NCBI RefSeq assembly: GCF_014648495.1
Contig: NZ_BMRF01000017.1
Coordinates: 1-64,000, forward strand
Reading direction: 5' to 3'
Length of the DNA stretch: 64,000 bases
From: Actinomadura cremea
GTDB lineage: Bacteria > Actinomycetota > Actinomycetes > Streptosporangiales > Streptosporangiaceae
Shown here: piece after piece, positions 1 to 7,928 of the stretch
How positions within the stretch are numbered: the first letter of the stretch is position 1
Layout: each line of letters begins with the position of its first letter
The notes under the pieces: model-generated
What the model saw: the letters and a program-made list of their open reading frames with translations, nothing else
Told to the model about the DNA's origin: nothing
Database searches by the model: none
Program-made: the position numbers and the translations under genes

Positions 1-1
1 G

Positions 2-109
2 TCGGTGTTCGACGTCCACCAGACCGGGCACGGCAACGCCCTCAGCGTCGACGGCTACCCCGTCCTGATGAAGCTCGACGGCATGAAGGACAAGCTCAAG
101 TCACAGTGA
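2..109 (+). CDS. C-terminal end of an unrecognised protein (partial)
   Basis: Only the last 35 codons are present, running in from the left edge and ending at TGA 107-109. The tail is hydrophilic and ends with a lysine-rich stretch (KLDGMKDKLKSQ). No motif identifies a family. It converges on and overlaps by 9 nt the esterase-like gene on the other strand, a layout common at the end of an operon. Function cannot be assigned from this piece. Confidence 0.6.
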   Translation, partial: SVFDVHQTGHGNALSVDGYPVLMKLDGMKDKLKSQ

Positions 110-913
110 CGGCGCGGCGGCCGGTCCGCTCGTCGCGGACCGGCCGCGCGCGGGGGCGCCCGTCCGGTCGGCGCCGCCTCGCGGCCACGGCGTCCCCGCC
201 TCCCGTGCCGCCGCGCTCCACGCGGCGATGAAGGCCGCCGTCTCGGGGACGGCCGCGCGCTGAAGCGCGGCGGCGTCCGACCGCACCTGCAGGTCCACCG
301 TCACGCCTGACCGGGCCGCGCGGGCGGCGAACGCCAGCGAGTCGTCCAGCAGGGGATCGTTGCCCGCCACGAGGAGCCGGATCGGAGGAAGCCCGTGCAC
401 GTTGCCGAAGAGCGGGCTCACCAGCGGATCGTCCAGTGCCGTGCCCGCGGCGTGCTCGGCGGCGCGCAGGCGGAGGTCCGCCAGGTCGAAGTCGGGGTCG
501 CTGTTCGCATTGAGCAGCAGGCTCGGCCCCTGCAAGGTCAGGTCGAGGAGGCCGGAGATCAGCACGCCGCATTCCGGCATCGCCGCTCCCCGATCGCGCA
601 GCCGCAGCAGCAGGGCGGTGACGAGCCCGGCTCCCAGGCGCCGCCCCACCACGACGACCGGTCCCAGGCTCCGCGCGAACCGGTAGGCGGCGTGCACGTC
701 CTCGAGGGCCGCCGGATGCGCCGGCCCGTGGCGGACGCACAGCACTCTGGCCCTCGACCGGAGGGCGAGCCGCGAGGCCGTCTCCAGTGCGGGCTCCCGT
801 TCGGCCGGAAGGCTCAGGCCGCCGTGCGCGTACAGGACGACCGTCTCCACGGGGTCCGGGGGACGCACGAGCGGACCGGCGGGGCTCGTCTCGATCCGCA
901 CGTCACCTGTCAT
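101..913 (-). CDS. Alpha/beta hydrolase of the HSL/esterase type lacking the catalytic serine and histidine
   Basis: A 270-aa alpha/beta-hydrolase-fold protein. The oxyanion motif HGG is intact (H30-G31-G32) and the acid region AGNDPLLDD (D186) is present, as in hormone-sensitive-lipase-type esterases. The nucleophile elbow, normally GDSAGG, reads GRRLGAG with Arg92 in the serine position, and no histidine follows the acid where GxxH is expected (Gln around 218). It therefore looks like a pseudo-enzyme or a binding protein. I chose ATG at 913 because GGAG lies 6 nt upstream; an in-frame start at 985 also exists. A promoter element lies at 974-1014 on this strand. Family assignment is firm; loss of catalysis is inference. 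Confidence 0.75.
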   Translation of the reverse strand: MTGDVRIETSPAGPLVRPPDPVETVVLYAHGGLSLPAEREPALETASRLALRSRARVLCVRHGPAHPAALEDVHAAYRFARSLGPVVVVGRRLGAGLVTALLLRLRDRGAAMPECGVLISGLLDLTLQGPSLLLNANSDPDFDLADLRLRAAEHAAGTALDDPLVSPLFGNVHGLPPIRLLVAGNDPLLDDSLAFAARAARSGVTVDLQVRSDAAALQRAAVPETAAFIAAWSAAAREAGTPWPRGGADRTGAPARGRSATSGPAAAPSL

Positions 914-973
914 GGTCATCTCCGTTGTCCATCTCTGGGACCGGGTCGCCGGGCGCCGCCCGTCGCCGTCCCT

Positions 974-1014
974 CTCACTGAACATCGCCGATTAACATTT
1001 GTCAATGTATCGAA
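974..1014 (-). promoter_or_regulatory. Shared promoter/operator element, copy 1
   Basis: On the minus strand it contains -35 TTGACA (complement of 1000-1005), a 17-nt spacer and -10 TTCAGT (complement of 977-982), pointing at the esterase-like gene. On the plus strand the blocks are CTCACTGAACA, nine bases, AACA, one base, then TTGTCAATGTATCGAA. The same blocks with the same spacing recur at 13585-13625. The inverted repeat ACATT/AATGT (995-999 and 1004-1008) overlaps the -35 box, so a repressor site is likely embedded. Confidence 0.65.
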
Positions 1015-1145
1015 TGATTGGGCGGATCGCCGCCCGAACCGCACTCCGAGTACCGGACGGAAAACGCCGCCACTCCCGCCGGCGCGGTGGGCCATCCATC
1101 GGCCGCTGCCATAGGGTTGGCGGGTTGACGAGCGAAGGGATCAGC

Positions 1146-1943
1146 ATGGCGGCCGACTCCAGCGACGCGGTGGTGCTCACACGGCCCGAGCCGGGGGTCC
1201 GGTTGGTGACGCTGAACCGTCCGGGCGTCCGCAACGCGATGACCGAGGAGATGACCCGGGCCTGGGACCGGGCCCTGGACGAGGTCGCGGCCGACCGGGA
1301 GACCCGCGTCCTGGTCGTGACCGGGGAGGCGAGCTCCTTCTGCTCCGGCGCCGACCTGTCCTGGCTCGACCAGGGAACCGGCGAGGACATCACGATCGAC
1401 CGCCTCCGGGACCGGATGCTGCCGTTCTACCGCAGCTGGCTGCGGCCGCGCACGCTCCCCTTCCCGGTGATCGCCGCGGTCAACGGGCCCGCCGTGGGCG
1501 CGGGCGTCTGCCTCGCGCTGGCCTGCGACCTGCGTTTCGCCGGGCCGGGCGCGCGATTCCGTACCCCCTTCATCTACCTCGCCACGCACGGCGGCATGGG
1601 CGCGACCCGGCTGCTGCCCGAGGCGATCGGTGTCACGCGGGCGCGCGACATGCTCTACACCGGCCGCGAGGTCCCGCCGGAGCTGGCTCTGGAGTGGGGT
1701 CTGGTGACCGACGTCGCCGAGGACGCGCTGGCGCACTCCCTCGCGGTCGCCGCCCGGATCGCCGAGGCCGGCCCGATCGCGCTGCGGCTGACCAAGACCG
1801 GCCTGGAGCAGTCGGCCGCCGGCCTCGAGGCGTCCCTGCAGTGGGAGGCGCTCGCCCAGCCGGTCACCATGACCACGGCCGACCTCCACGAGGGCATCGT
1901 CGCCTTCCGGGAGAACAGGAACCCGCAGTTCCGCGGACACTGA
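1146..1943 (+). CDS. Enoyl-CoA hydratase/isomerase family protein
   Basis: A 265-aa crotonase-fold protein expected to hydrate or isomerise a 2-enoyl-CoA. It shows the oxyanion-hole motifs SSFCSGADLSWL (about residues 60-72) and NGPAVGAGVCLALACDLRFA (about 108-127), followed by the THGGMGATRLLPE segment that carries family catalytic positions. ATG 1146 is preceded by GAAGGGA at 1134-1140, and a -10-like TAGGGT sits at 1112-1117. Its length is normal for the family. It diverges from the esterase-like gene and lies near other acyl-CoA genes, so it probably belongs to the same degradative pathway; its substrate is unknown. Confidence 0.88.
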   Translation: MAADSSDAVVLTRPEPGVRLVTLNRPGVRNAMTEEMTRAWDRALDEVAADRETRVLVVTGEASSFCSGADLSWLDQGTGEDITIDRLRDRMLPFYRSWLRPRTLPFPVIAAVNGPAVGAGVCLALACDLRFAGPGARFRTPFIYLATHGGMGATRLLPEAIGVTRARDMLYTGREVPPELALEWGLVTDVAEDALAHSLAVAARIAEAGPIALRLTKTGLEQSAAGLEASLQWEALAQPVTMTTADLHEGIVAFRENRNPQFRGH

Positions 1944-1960
1944 CCGGACGCGCGCCGATC

Positions 1961-1974
1961 GTACCGGTCGGTAC
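1961..1974. promoter_or_regulatory. Palindromic candidate operator upstream of MFS gene
   Basis: GTACCGGTCGGTAC has perfect 6-bp arms around a 2-bp centre, similar to operators of TetR-family repressors of efflux genes. A second inverted repeat, TTTCGA/TCGAAA separated by 8 bp, lies at 2027-2046. A TTGACG box at 1995-2000 could be a -35 for the downstream transporter. No regulator gene is adjacent, so the binder is unknown. Confidence 0.4.
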
Positions 1975-2198
1975 GAACTGATCCCCCGTAGGTCTTGACG
2001 TGCGCCGAGCGCAGGCGCACCATCATTTTCGATACCGACGTCGAAATCACAGGTCGAGGGGCCCGCCACGGTCGCCGACGTCCGGCCGACCGCCCCCGGC
2101 TCGCGAGCGGCGAGACGAGCACCGCACCGGATCCGCCCTCCCCGCGCTCCCGAGACCCCGGACGCCGAGTCGCACCCACCCCACCCCTGGAGCACCCG

Positions 2199-3662
2199 AT
2201 GAACGCTGAACCCACCCCGGCCGCACCACCGAGAGACCGCGGCCACACGGGCGTCCTGATCGCGCTGATCGCGATCGAGGTCTTCGCCGTCACCGAGACC
2301 GCGATGGCGATCACCGCCATCCCGACCTTCATGCGCGTCTTCGAGGCCGACTCCGCAGCCGTGGGCTGGACCACCACCGCCTACCTGCTGGTCGGTGCCG
2401 CCTTCGCCGCGACCGGCGGCCGGCTCGGCGACATCTTCGGCCGCCGGAAGGTCCTCGCCCTGCTGCTGCTGGCGGCGGCCTGCGGCTCGCTGATCAGCGT
2501 GCTCGCCACCGACCTGTGGATGGTGGTGCTCGGCCGGGGTGCGCAGGGCCTGGCCGCCGGCGCCCTCCCCATCTCCTTCGGCCTGGTGCGCGAACTGCTG
2601 CCGGAGCGGCGCGTGCCGCTCGCGATCGCGCTGCTCGGCGGCATCGTCCCGATCTCCGCCGGCGCCGGTGGGCTGATCGCCGGGGTGCTGCTCGACAACG
2701 GCGGCTGGCGCGTCCTGTTCATGGCCGCGACCGCCATGGGGATCGTCGCGTCGCTGATCGCGTGGACCGGGCTCCCGCGCACGCCCGGCCTCAAGCCCCG
2801 TCCCTCGATCGACATGGTCGGCGCCGTGCTCCTCGTCCCGGCGACCGCACTCCTCCTGTTCGGCCTCACCCAGGCCGGGGGCTGGGGCTGGACCGACCCG
2901 CGGGTCATCGGGGCGGTCGCGGCCGGACTGGTGGCCTCGGTCGCGTGGGTCACGTGGGAGCGGCGCGTCCGGGAGCCGATCGTCGACGTCCGCCAGTTCG
3001 GCGACCGCAAGATCCTGCTGACCACGCTGGCGACGCTCCTGGTGGGCATGGGCGGGCAGGGGACCGCCACGATCATGGCGCCCATCATCCTGCAGATGCC
3101 CGAGAGCGCACCGGTCGGCATGGGGCTGTCGCCCACCGCCGCGGGAGTGGTGATGCTCTGCATCGCCGTGGTCGGCTACGGCGGCGCGGCGGCCAGCGGA
3201 CGGATCGCCCAGGTGGTGGGCGCCCGCTGGGCGCTGGTGGTCGCGGGCGGGCTGTACATCATCGGGCCCACCATCTGGATCTTCCAGGCGCAGAGCCTGA
3301 CGGGCACGATCATCGGCCTCGGGCTCACCAGCGTGGGTTCCGCGTTCGCCTTCTCCGCGACGCCGAACCTGATCGTGGAGGTGGTGCCGTCCGAGCAGAC
3401 CGGTGCGGCGACCGGGATGAACCGGGTGGTCCTGAACATCGGTGTCGCCGCCGGCCTGTCGGTCGGCTCGATCATCCTCGCCACCTGGACCGCGACCGGC
3501 ACGAACCTGCCGACCGAGACGGCGCTGACCGCCGGGTGCCTGTTCATCATCGGCTCCGCCGTGTTGACCCTCCTGCTCACCGCGTTCATCGGCAACGCCC
3601 GTCGTACGGGCGCGGGGCGGGCGCCGACGCCCGACGTCGGCACCGAGTCGGCGATGGCCTGA
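2199..3662 (+). CDS. MFS transporter, DHA2 (14-TM drug/proton antiporter) type
   Basis: A 487-aa polytopic membrane protein. The N-terminal helix begins at about residue 18, and the MFS loop motif GGRLGDIFGRRKV follows helix 2. Motif C-like glycines (GGIVPISAGAGGLIAGVL) fall in helix 5, as in drug antiporters. ATG 2199 is chosen over an upstream in-frame start at 1995 because the hydrophobic domain starts right after it and a GGAG lies at 2189-2192. It follows the hydratase at 255 nt and is monocistronic by appearance. It could export a toxic pathway intermediate or import a substrate; the sequence does not decide. Confidence 0.85.
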   Translation: MNAEPTPAAPPRDRGHTGVLIALIAIEVFAVTETAMAITAIPTFMRVFEADSAAVGWTTTAYLLVGAAFAATGGRLGDIFGRRKVLALLLLAAACGSLISVLATDLWMVVLGRGAQGLAAGALPISFGLVRELLPERRVPLAIALLGGIVPISAGAGGLIAGVLLDNGGWRVLFMAATAMGIVASLIAWTGLPRTPGLKPRPSIDMVGAVLLVPATALLLFGLTQAGGWGWTDPRVIGAVAAGLVASVAWVTWERRVREPIVDVRQFGDRKILLTTLATLLVGMGGQGTATIMAPIILQMPESAPVGMGLSPTAAGVVMLCIAVVGYGGAAASGRIAQVVGARWALVVAGGLYIIGPTIWIFQAQSLTGTIIGLGLTSVGSAFAFSATPNLIVEVVPSEQTGAATGMNRVVLNIGVAAGLSVGSIILATWTATGTNLPTETALTAGCLFIIGSAVLTLLLTAFIGNARRTGAGRAPTPDVGTESAMA

Positions 3663-3676
3663 CCGCCACGAGCGGT

Positions 3677-3757
3677 CTCCGGTGCCGTCCCCGTGCTCGG
3701 ACGGAGGCGTCGTCCCGCTCGGCGCCTCCGGCGCGGGCCGGAGGGACGGCACCGGAG
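3677..3757. terminator. Nested stem-loop after the MFS gene
   Basis: Outer arms 3677-3691 and 3743-3757 pair perfectly over 15 bp. An inner 7-bp stem (GGAGGCG 3703-3709 with CGCCTCC 3723-3729) sits in the loop. It begins 15 nt after the stop codon, which suits a factor-dependent or intrinsic-like terminator in a high-GC genome. Confidence 0.5.
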
Positions 3758-3843
3758 GACCATGACAGTTCGTCATATGCAATAATTTCGAACAATTGAT
3801 CGTCGCACGCGGTCCGGTCGCGCGACGTCGCTGGGAGGTCGGC

Positions 3844-4701
3844 ATGGAATTCGGTGTGCACCTGGGAGCCGTGAACCCCCGCCTGTGGGGTGAGGTGGCC
3901 GAAGAGGCGGACCGGCTGGGATTCGAGTCACTCTGGGTGCCCGAGCACCTGGTCGTCCCGATCGACGCGTCGGGGAGCCCGCACCAGGGCTCGGACCATC
4001 CGCCGATCCCGTCGGACGTCCCGGCCTTCGACGCGATGGGGGTGCTCTGCCATCTGGCGGCGCGGACGACCCGGATCCGGCTGGGCACCTGCGTGTTCAA
4101 CATCGGCCTGCGGCATCCGTTCGTCACGGCGCGGGCGGCGGCGACGGTGGACGTGCTGTCCGGCGGACGGCTGGCGTTCGGGGTCGGCGCGAGCTGGCTG
4201 CGCTCCGAATGGGAGGCGATGGGGCTGGACTTCGACCGGCGCGGGGCGCGGGTGGACGAGGCCATCGAGGTCTGCCGCCGCCTGTGGAGCGAGGAGATCG
4301 TGGAGCACCACGGCGAGTTCTTCGACTTCGGGCCGCTGGCCTTCGAGCCGAAGCCGGTGCAGCGGCCGGGACCGGCGCTGCACATCGGCGGCGACGGGGC
4401 GGCCGCGCTGCGCCGTGCCGCCACCGTCGGTGCGGGGTGGATGCCGATGAACCACACGCTGGAGCGGCTGCCGGCCTCGGTGGCCCGGCTTGCCGAGCTG
4501 GCCGAGCGCGCGGGACGCACGGCGCCGATCGAGGTCACGCTTCCCGGCGGCGCGATCGACCGGCCCGAGGACGTCGACCGCCACGCCGAGGCGGGAGTCA
4601 CGCGGCTGATCGTGTCGCCCTGGTCCCGTTCACGGGAGGCGCTGGACGGCATGCGCCGGTTCGCCGACGCGTTCATCGGCGCGCCCCACGCCGTCGGCTG
4701 A
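3844..4701 (+). CDS. LLM-class F420-dependent oxidoreductase
   Basis: A 285-aa luciferase-like TIM-barrel protein. The opening MEFGVHLGAV, the segment ESLWVPEHLVVP, the phrase TTRIRLGTCVFNIGLRHP and the DVLSGGRLAFGVGASW segment are all standard for the F420-dependent subgroup. ATG 3844 has GGGAGG about 8 nt upstream. The start lies behind an AT-rich patch (about 3770-3800) that probably holds its promoter. The thioesterase gene follows 62 nt later, so the two are likely cotranscribed. The reaction is presumably a hydride transfer with F420 on a catabolic intermediate; the substrate is unknown. Confidence 0.85.
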   Translation: MEFGVHLGAVNPRLWGEVAEEADRLGFESLWVPEHLVVPIDASGSPHQGSDHPPIPSDVPAFDAMGVLCHLAARTTRIRLGTCVFNIGLRHPFVTARAAATVDVLSGGRLAFGVGASWLRSEWEAMGLDFDRRGARVDEAIEVCRRLWSEEIVEHHGEFFDFGPLAFEPKPVQRPGPALHIGGDGAAALRRAATVGAGWMPMNHTLERLPASVARLAELAERAGRTAPIEVTLPGGAIDRPEDVDRHAEAGVTRLIVSPWSRSREALDGMRRFADAFIGAPHAVG

Positions 4702-4763
4702 CACCCCTCTCTCCCCCTGCCGCGGCGGCGCCCGCGGCTCCCCACACACTTCTGGAGTACCTG

Positions 4764-5600
4764 GTGACCGATGTCTGGAGCGATCTCCTCCGATGCCTCG
4801 AACTGAGCCCCGATCTCCCCACGGCACAGCCGACGGGCGGGGAGGGCCCGGCCGACGTCCGGGTCTTCGAGGGGCGCAACCTCGATCTGGGGTACTACCG
4901 GCTGTACGGCGGGCAGCTTCTCGGCCAGTTCCTCCAGGCCGCCTCGCGCGCCTGCCCGGACAAGGCCGTCAAGTCCCTGCACACCGTGTTCGCCCGTGAG
5001 GGGACGGAGGACGAGCCCGTCCGCTACGAGGTGACGCGCCACCACGAGGGCAGGACGTTCGGGACCCTCACGATCGTCGCGCGCCAGTCGCGCGGCGTCC
5101 TGGCGACCGCTTCGGTGTCCGTGCACGGCGCGGAGGACGGGCGCGAACGGCAGGCCGACGTCCCGGTCCCCTCCGTTCCCGGGCCGGAGCATGCCGTGTC
5201 CGTCGGCATGTTCCCCTGGGAGACGCGGTCGGTGGGCGATCTCGACGCCCGCGAAGCCGTCGCCCCCGAGTACGACCTGTGGATGCGGACTCCCGAGGCC
5301 CCGGCGGGCCTGGCGCCCGCCATCACCGCGTACGCCACCGATCTCAACCTCATCGGCACCGCCCTGCTCCCGCTCGACGGCGTCTCCCAGCAGGACGCGC
5401 GCGGTGCGTTCGCCTCCGCCGTGACGACGCACACAATGTGGTTCCACCGGCCCTTCCGGACGGACTCCTGGCTGCTGCTCCACCAGCACAGCCCGCTCCT
5501 GGCGCACGGCCGCTGCTTCGGGCGCGGCGACGTCCTCACCGAGGACGGCACCCTCGTCGCCTCCTACGCGCAGGAAGCGCTGCTCAGGTTCGCGTCGTGA
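4764..5600 (+). CDS. tesB: Acyl-CoA thioesterase II (TesB family)
   Basis: A 278-aa double-hotdog thioesterase that hydrolyses acyl-CoA to free acid and CoA. Features include YGGQLLGQFLQAA in the first hotdog, the conserved Asp region ATDLNLIGTALLP, and the TTHTMWFHRPFRTDSWLLLHQ segment of the second hotdog. The start is GTG 4764, with GGAG 10 nt upstream at 4754-4757; no ATG fits. It follows the LLM gene in the same direction and is closed by the hairpin at 5602-5634. It may release CoA from dead-end thioesters made by the nearby acyl-CoA enzymes. Confidence 0.88.
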   Translation: MTDVWSDLLRCLELSPDLPTAQPTGGEGPADVRVFEGRNLDLGYYRLYGGQLLGQFLQAASRACPDKAVKSLHTVFAREGTEDEPVRYEVTRHHEGRTFGTLTIVARQSRGVLATASVSVHGAEDGRERQADVPVPSVPGPEHAVSVGMFPWETRSVGDLDAREAVAPEYDLWMRTPEAPAGLAPAITAYATDLNLIGTALLPLDGVSQQDARGAFASAVTTHTMWFHRPFRTDSWLLLHQHSPLLAHGRCFGRGDVLTEDGTLVASYAQEALLRFAS

Positions 5601-5601
5601 A

Positions 5602-5634
5602 GCGGGCCCGCCGTCCCGTGGACGGCGGGCCCGC
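5602..5634. terminator. Bidirectional terminator hairpin
   Basis: Perfect 15-bp arms (5602-5616 and 5620-5634) surround a 3-nt loop. It lies between the stop of tesB on the plus strand and the stop of the small gene on the minus strand, so it can serve both convergent units. Confidence 0.7.
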
Positions 5635-5666
5635 ACGCGGAGATCCCGCTCACCGGCTTCCGGGCG

Positions 5667-5966
5667 TCAGTCCGACGCGGGCAGCGGCTTCGCGCTCTTC
5701 TGCACGACCGGCGCCCCGTCGACCGCCACCTGCCCGCCGCCCGACTTCACGCAGAGCAGTTCGATGTCGCGGCCCTCGACCGTGTAACGCTTGCCGAGTT
5801 GCGCGCCGCCGCTCCCGCCCGCGCCCGCGGCGGCCGCCGCCGCGGCCTTGTCGACCATCTCCTGGCCGCCGCAGGTCACGACCACGTCCGAGTCGGAACA
5901 GCGGACGACGACCAGGGCGGTGCCGTCGACGACGCTGACGAGGGTCTGACCGATCTTCACCTTCAC
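5667..5966 (-). CDS. Small conserved-looking protein of unknown function
   Basis: A 99-aa protein, mostly beta-rich at the start (VKIGQTLVSVVDGTALVVVRC), with an alanine/glycine linker around residues 42-55 and a second beta-rich half (GKRYTVEGRDIELLCVKSGGG). It has three cysteines, not arranged as a known metal motif. The start GTG 5966 is preceded by GGAGGAAG at ideal spacing; an upstream in-frame GTG lies inside that ribosome-binding site. It sits downstream of the redox operon but is separated by 176 nt with an AT-rich patch (6030-6065) that may hold its own promoter. I do not recognise the family. Confidence 0.7.
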   Translation of the reverse strand: MKVKIGQTLVSVVDGTALVVVRCSDSDVVVTCGGQEMVDKAAAAAAAGAGGSGGAQLGKRYTVEGRDIELLCVKSGGGQVAVDGAPVVQKSAKPLPASD

Positions 5967-6142
5967 GGGATCTTCCTCCACTACGTCCTGCCGTGCACCG
6001 TCCCGGCCTGCCCCCCGGTCGCCGCACCCACTTTTAGTTGGACAGTTTCAATAACATCTAATCTTAGCGCATGCGCATCCCGTGAAAGGGAGCCCGGCCC
6101 CGGCCCTCTTGGAGCCTCGTGGGCTCGGACGGTCGACGCGGG

Positions 6143-7330
6143 TCATGCCCGCGCCCGTTCGAGCACCGTCCGCCGGTCGGCACCGGACGCCACGAGCGGC
6201 CGGTAGCGCATGACGAGCGCGGGGGCGCCGAACGAGACGACGCCGGTGAGCGCGCCGCCGGTGAAGTACCCGACGACCGTGCCCCTGACCGCGCCGCCGT
6301 CGAGACCCTCGCCGTGCAGCGTCACGGTCTCGTCCGCCGCACCGGTCCGCCCGAGCGTCTGGATCTTGAGGTCGAACTGGTCGGACCACACGTACGCCGG
6401 CGTCGGCGCCGGCGACTCGATCCGCAGGATGTCGCAGGCCACCCGCGCCGCCTGGGTGATCGTCGTCGTCCAGTGCTCGCTGCGGTGGTGCTCCCCGAGG
6501 ACGGGATCCCACCAGGCCGCCGCGTCGCCGAGCGCCCAGACGCCGCTCGCGCCGACCGCGCGGCCGCGCTCGTCGCACGCCAGCCCGTCCCGGGCGGTCA
6601 GGCCCGCGCCGTCGAGCCACGCGAGGTCGGGGGCCGCGCCGATGCTCACGAGAACGGCGTCGGCCGACAGCACGGTCCCGTCCGCGAGCTCGACGGTCCG
6701 GTCGTCGGCGAACCGGGCGATGCCGGTTCCGCAGCGCAGGTCGACGCCCGCCTCGGTGAACAGGCGGGCCGCGAGCGCCCCGGCCGCCGGGCCCAGCGCC
6801 CGCACGCAGGGGACGGGCTGCGCCTCGAGCACGGTGACGGCGATGTCCCGGCGGCGTGCGGCGCAGGCGACCTCCGCCCCGATGAAGCCGGCCCCGACGA
6901 TGACCAGCGAGCGGGCGGTGTCGAGCGCCTTGCGCAGGGCCAGGGCGTCGTCGAGCGTCCGCAGTGCCAGCGCGCCGTCCGGCTGGGCGGGCAGGCGGCG
7001 CGGGACGACGCCGGTCGCGAGCACCACGGCGTCACCGGTGACGGAGCCGCCGTCGTCCAGTTCGACGGTCGTGCCCCGCAGCGCGACCGCCCGGGTCCCG
7101 AGGCGCGCCGTGACGTCCAGCTCGGCCAGGCCCTCGGCGTCGCGCAGGGTCGCCCGTTCGGGCTCCCAGTCGCCGGTCAGGACCTGTTTCGACAGCGGCG
7201 GACGGTCGTAGGGGGCGTGCCGCTCCGCGCCGATCAGCGTGATCCGGCCCGCGTGACCGCCCGAGCGCAGGCGCTCGATCGTGCGGAGGGCTCCGACGCC
7301 GGCGCCCACGACGACGACGTGCGCCGGCAT
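6143..7330 (-). CDS. FAD-dependent NAD(P)H oxidoreductase, ferredoxin-reductase type
   Basis: A 395-aa flavoprotein of the putidaredoxin/rubredoxin-reductase family. It has the FAD motif VVVGAGVGALRTIERLR at the N-terminus, the PYDRPPLSKQ signature, the NAD(P) motif VIVGAGFIGAEVACAARR at mid-length, and GVWALGDAAAW for the flavin ribityl contact. These enzymes pass electrons from NAD(P)H to a ferredoxin for P450s or dioxygenases. ATG 7330 overlaps the stop of the DoxX gene (TGATG), so translation is coupled. No ferredoxin or P450 gene lies in the window, so the partner must be elsewhere. Confidence 0.88.
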   Translation of the reverse strand: MPAHVVVVGAGVGALRTIERLRSGGHAGRITLIGAERHAPYDRPPLSKQVLTGDWEPERATLRDAEGLAELDVTARLGTRAVALRGTTVELDDGGSVTGDAVVLATGVVPRRLPAQPDGALALRTLDDALALRKALDTARSLVIVGAGFIGAEVACAARRRDIAVTVLEAQPVPCVRALGPAAGALAARLFTEAGVDLRCGTGIARFADDRTVELADGTVLSADAVLVSIGAAPDLAWLDGAGLTARDGLACDERGRAVGASGVWALGDAAAWWDPVLGEHHRSEHWTTTITQAARVACDILRIESPAPTPAYVWSDQFDLKIQTLGRTGAADETVTLHGEGLDGGAVRGTVVGYFTGGALTGVVSFGAPALVMRYRPLVASGADRRTVLERARA

Positions 7331-7899
7331 CACCGCGCTCCCTGGACGGCGTCCCCGTCGGCGGTCTCCTCGACGGCCGCGGGCGCCGGGACGGGCCGGC
7401 GCCAGAACGCGGCGAGCTGGGCGGCCGCACCGGCGAGTCCGACACCGGCCGCGACGGCCGCGGCGCGGCGTCCGGTGAGCCGGCGGTCGAGGCCCAGCGC
7501 GGAGTCGACGCTCCACCGCCCGGGACCGAGGGCGGCGAGCGCGGTGGTGGCGACCGCGAGGTTCAGGACGTACTCGTAGCCCTCGGCGGTGATGAAGAAG
7601 CCGTTGGGCTGGTGGACCGTCCGGGCGGCCACCCCCATGGTCCCCACGACGGCCGACGCCGCCAGCGGGGTGCCGGCGCCCGCGACGAGCGCGGCCCCGG
7701 CCCCGACCTCCACCGCCGCGCTCAACCGCGCCTGCAGGTGGTGCTGCCGGAATCCGATGGAGCGGAACCACCCCGCCGTCCCGTCGAGCGTCCGGCCGTG
7801 CTTCACGCCGTGCGCGATCATGGTGCCGCCGACGACGGTGCGCAGCAGCAGCCTCGCCAGGTCCAGACCGTCACGCCGGTCTCCTTGCTGTTCGGGCAC
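7330..7899 (-). CDS. DoxX family membrane protein
   Basis: A 189-aa protein with four to five predicted membrane segments. The DoxX hallmarks are LLLRTVVGGTMIAHGVKH, then GWFRSIGF, and later NGFFITAEGYEYVLNLAVATTALA. DoxX proteins are small quinone/redox-linked or solvent-tolerance membrane proteins whose exact chemistry is usually unknown. The start GTG 7899 follows GAGAGGAG at 8 nt. It is the third gene of an acyl-CoA synthetase, aldehyde dehydrogenase, DoxX, flavoprotein series. Confidence 0.82.
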   Translation of the reverse strand: MPEQQGDRRDGLDLARLLLRTVVGGTMIAHGVKHGRTLDGTAGWFRSIGFRQHHLQARLSAAVEVGAGAALVAGAGTPLAASAVVGTMGVAARTVHQPNGFFITAEGYEYVLNLAVATTALAALGPGRWSVDSALGLDRRLTGRRAAAVAAGVGLAGAAAQLAAFWRRPVPAPAAVEETADGDAVQGAR

Positions 7900-7928
7900 C
7901 GGTGCTCTCCTCTCGTTCGTCCGCCGGT

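Noticed and set aside
1002-5636. A 1544-codon open frame on the minus strand
   Set aside because: It lies antisense to four well-supported genes, is rich in Arg/Gly/Asp/His as expected for a shadow frame in high-GC DNA, and shows no domain.
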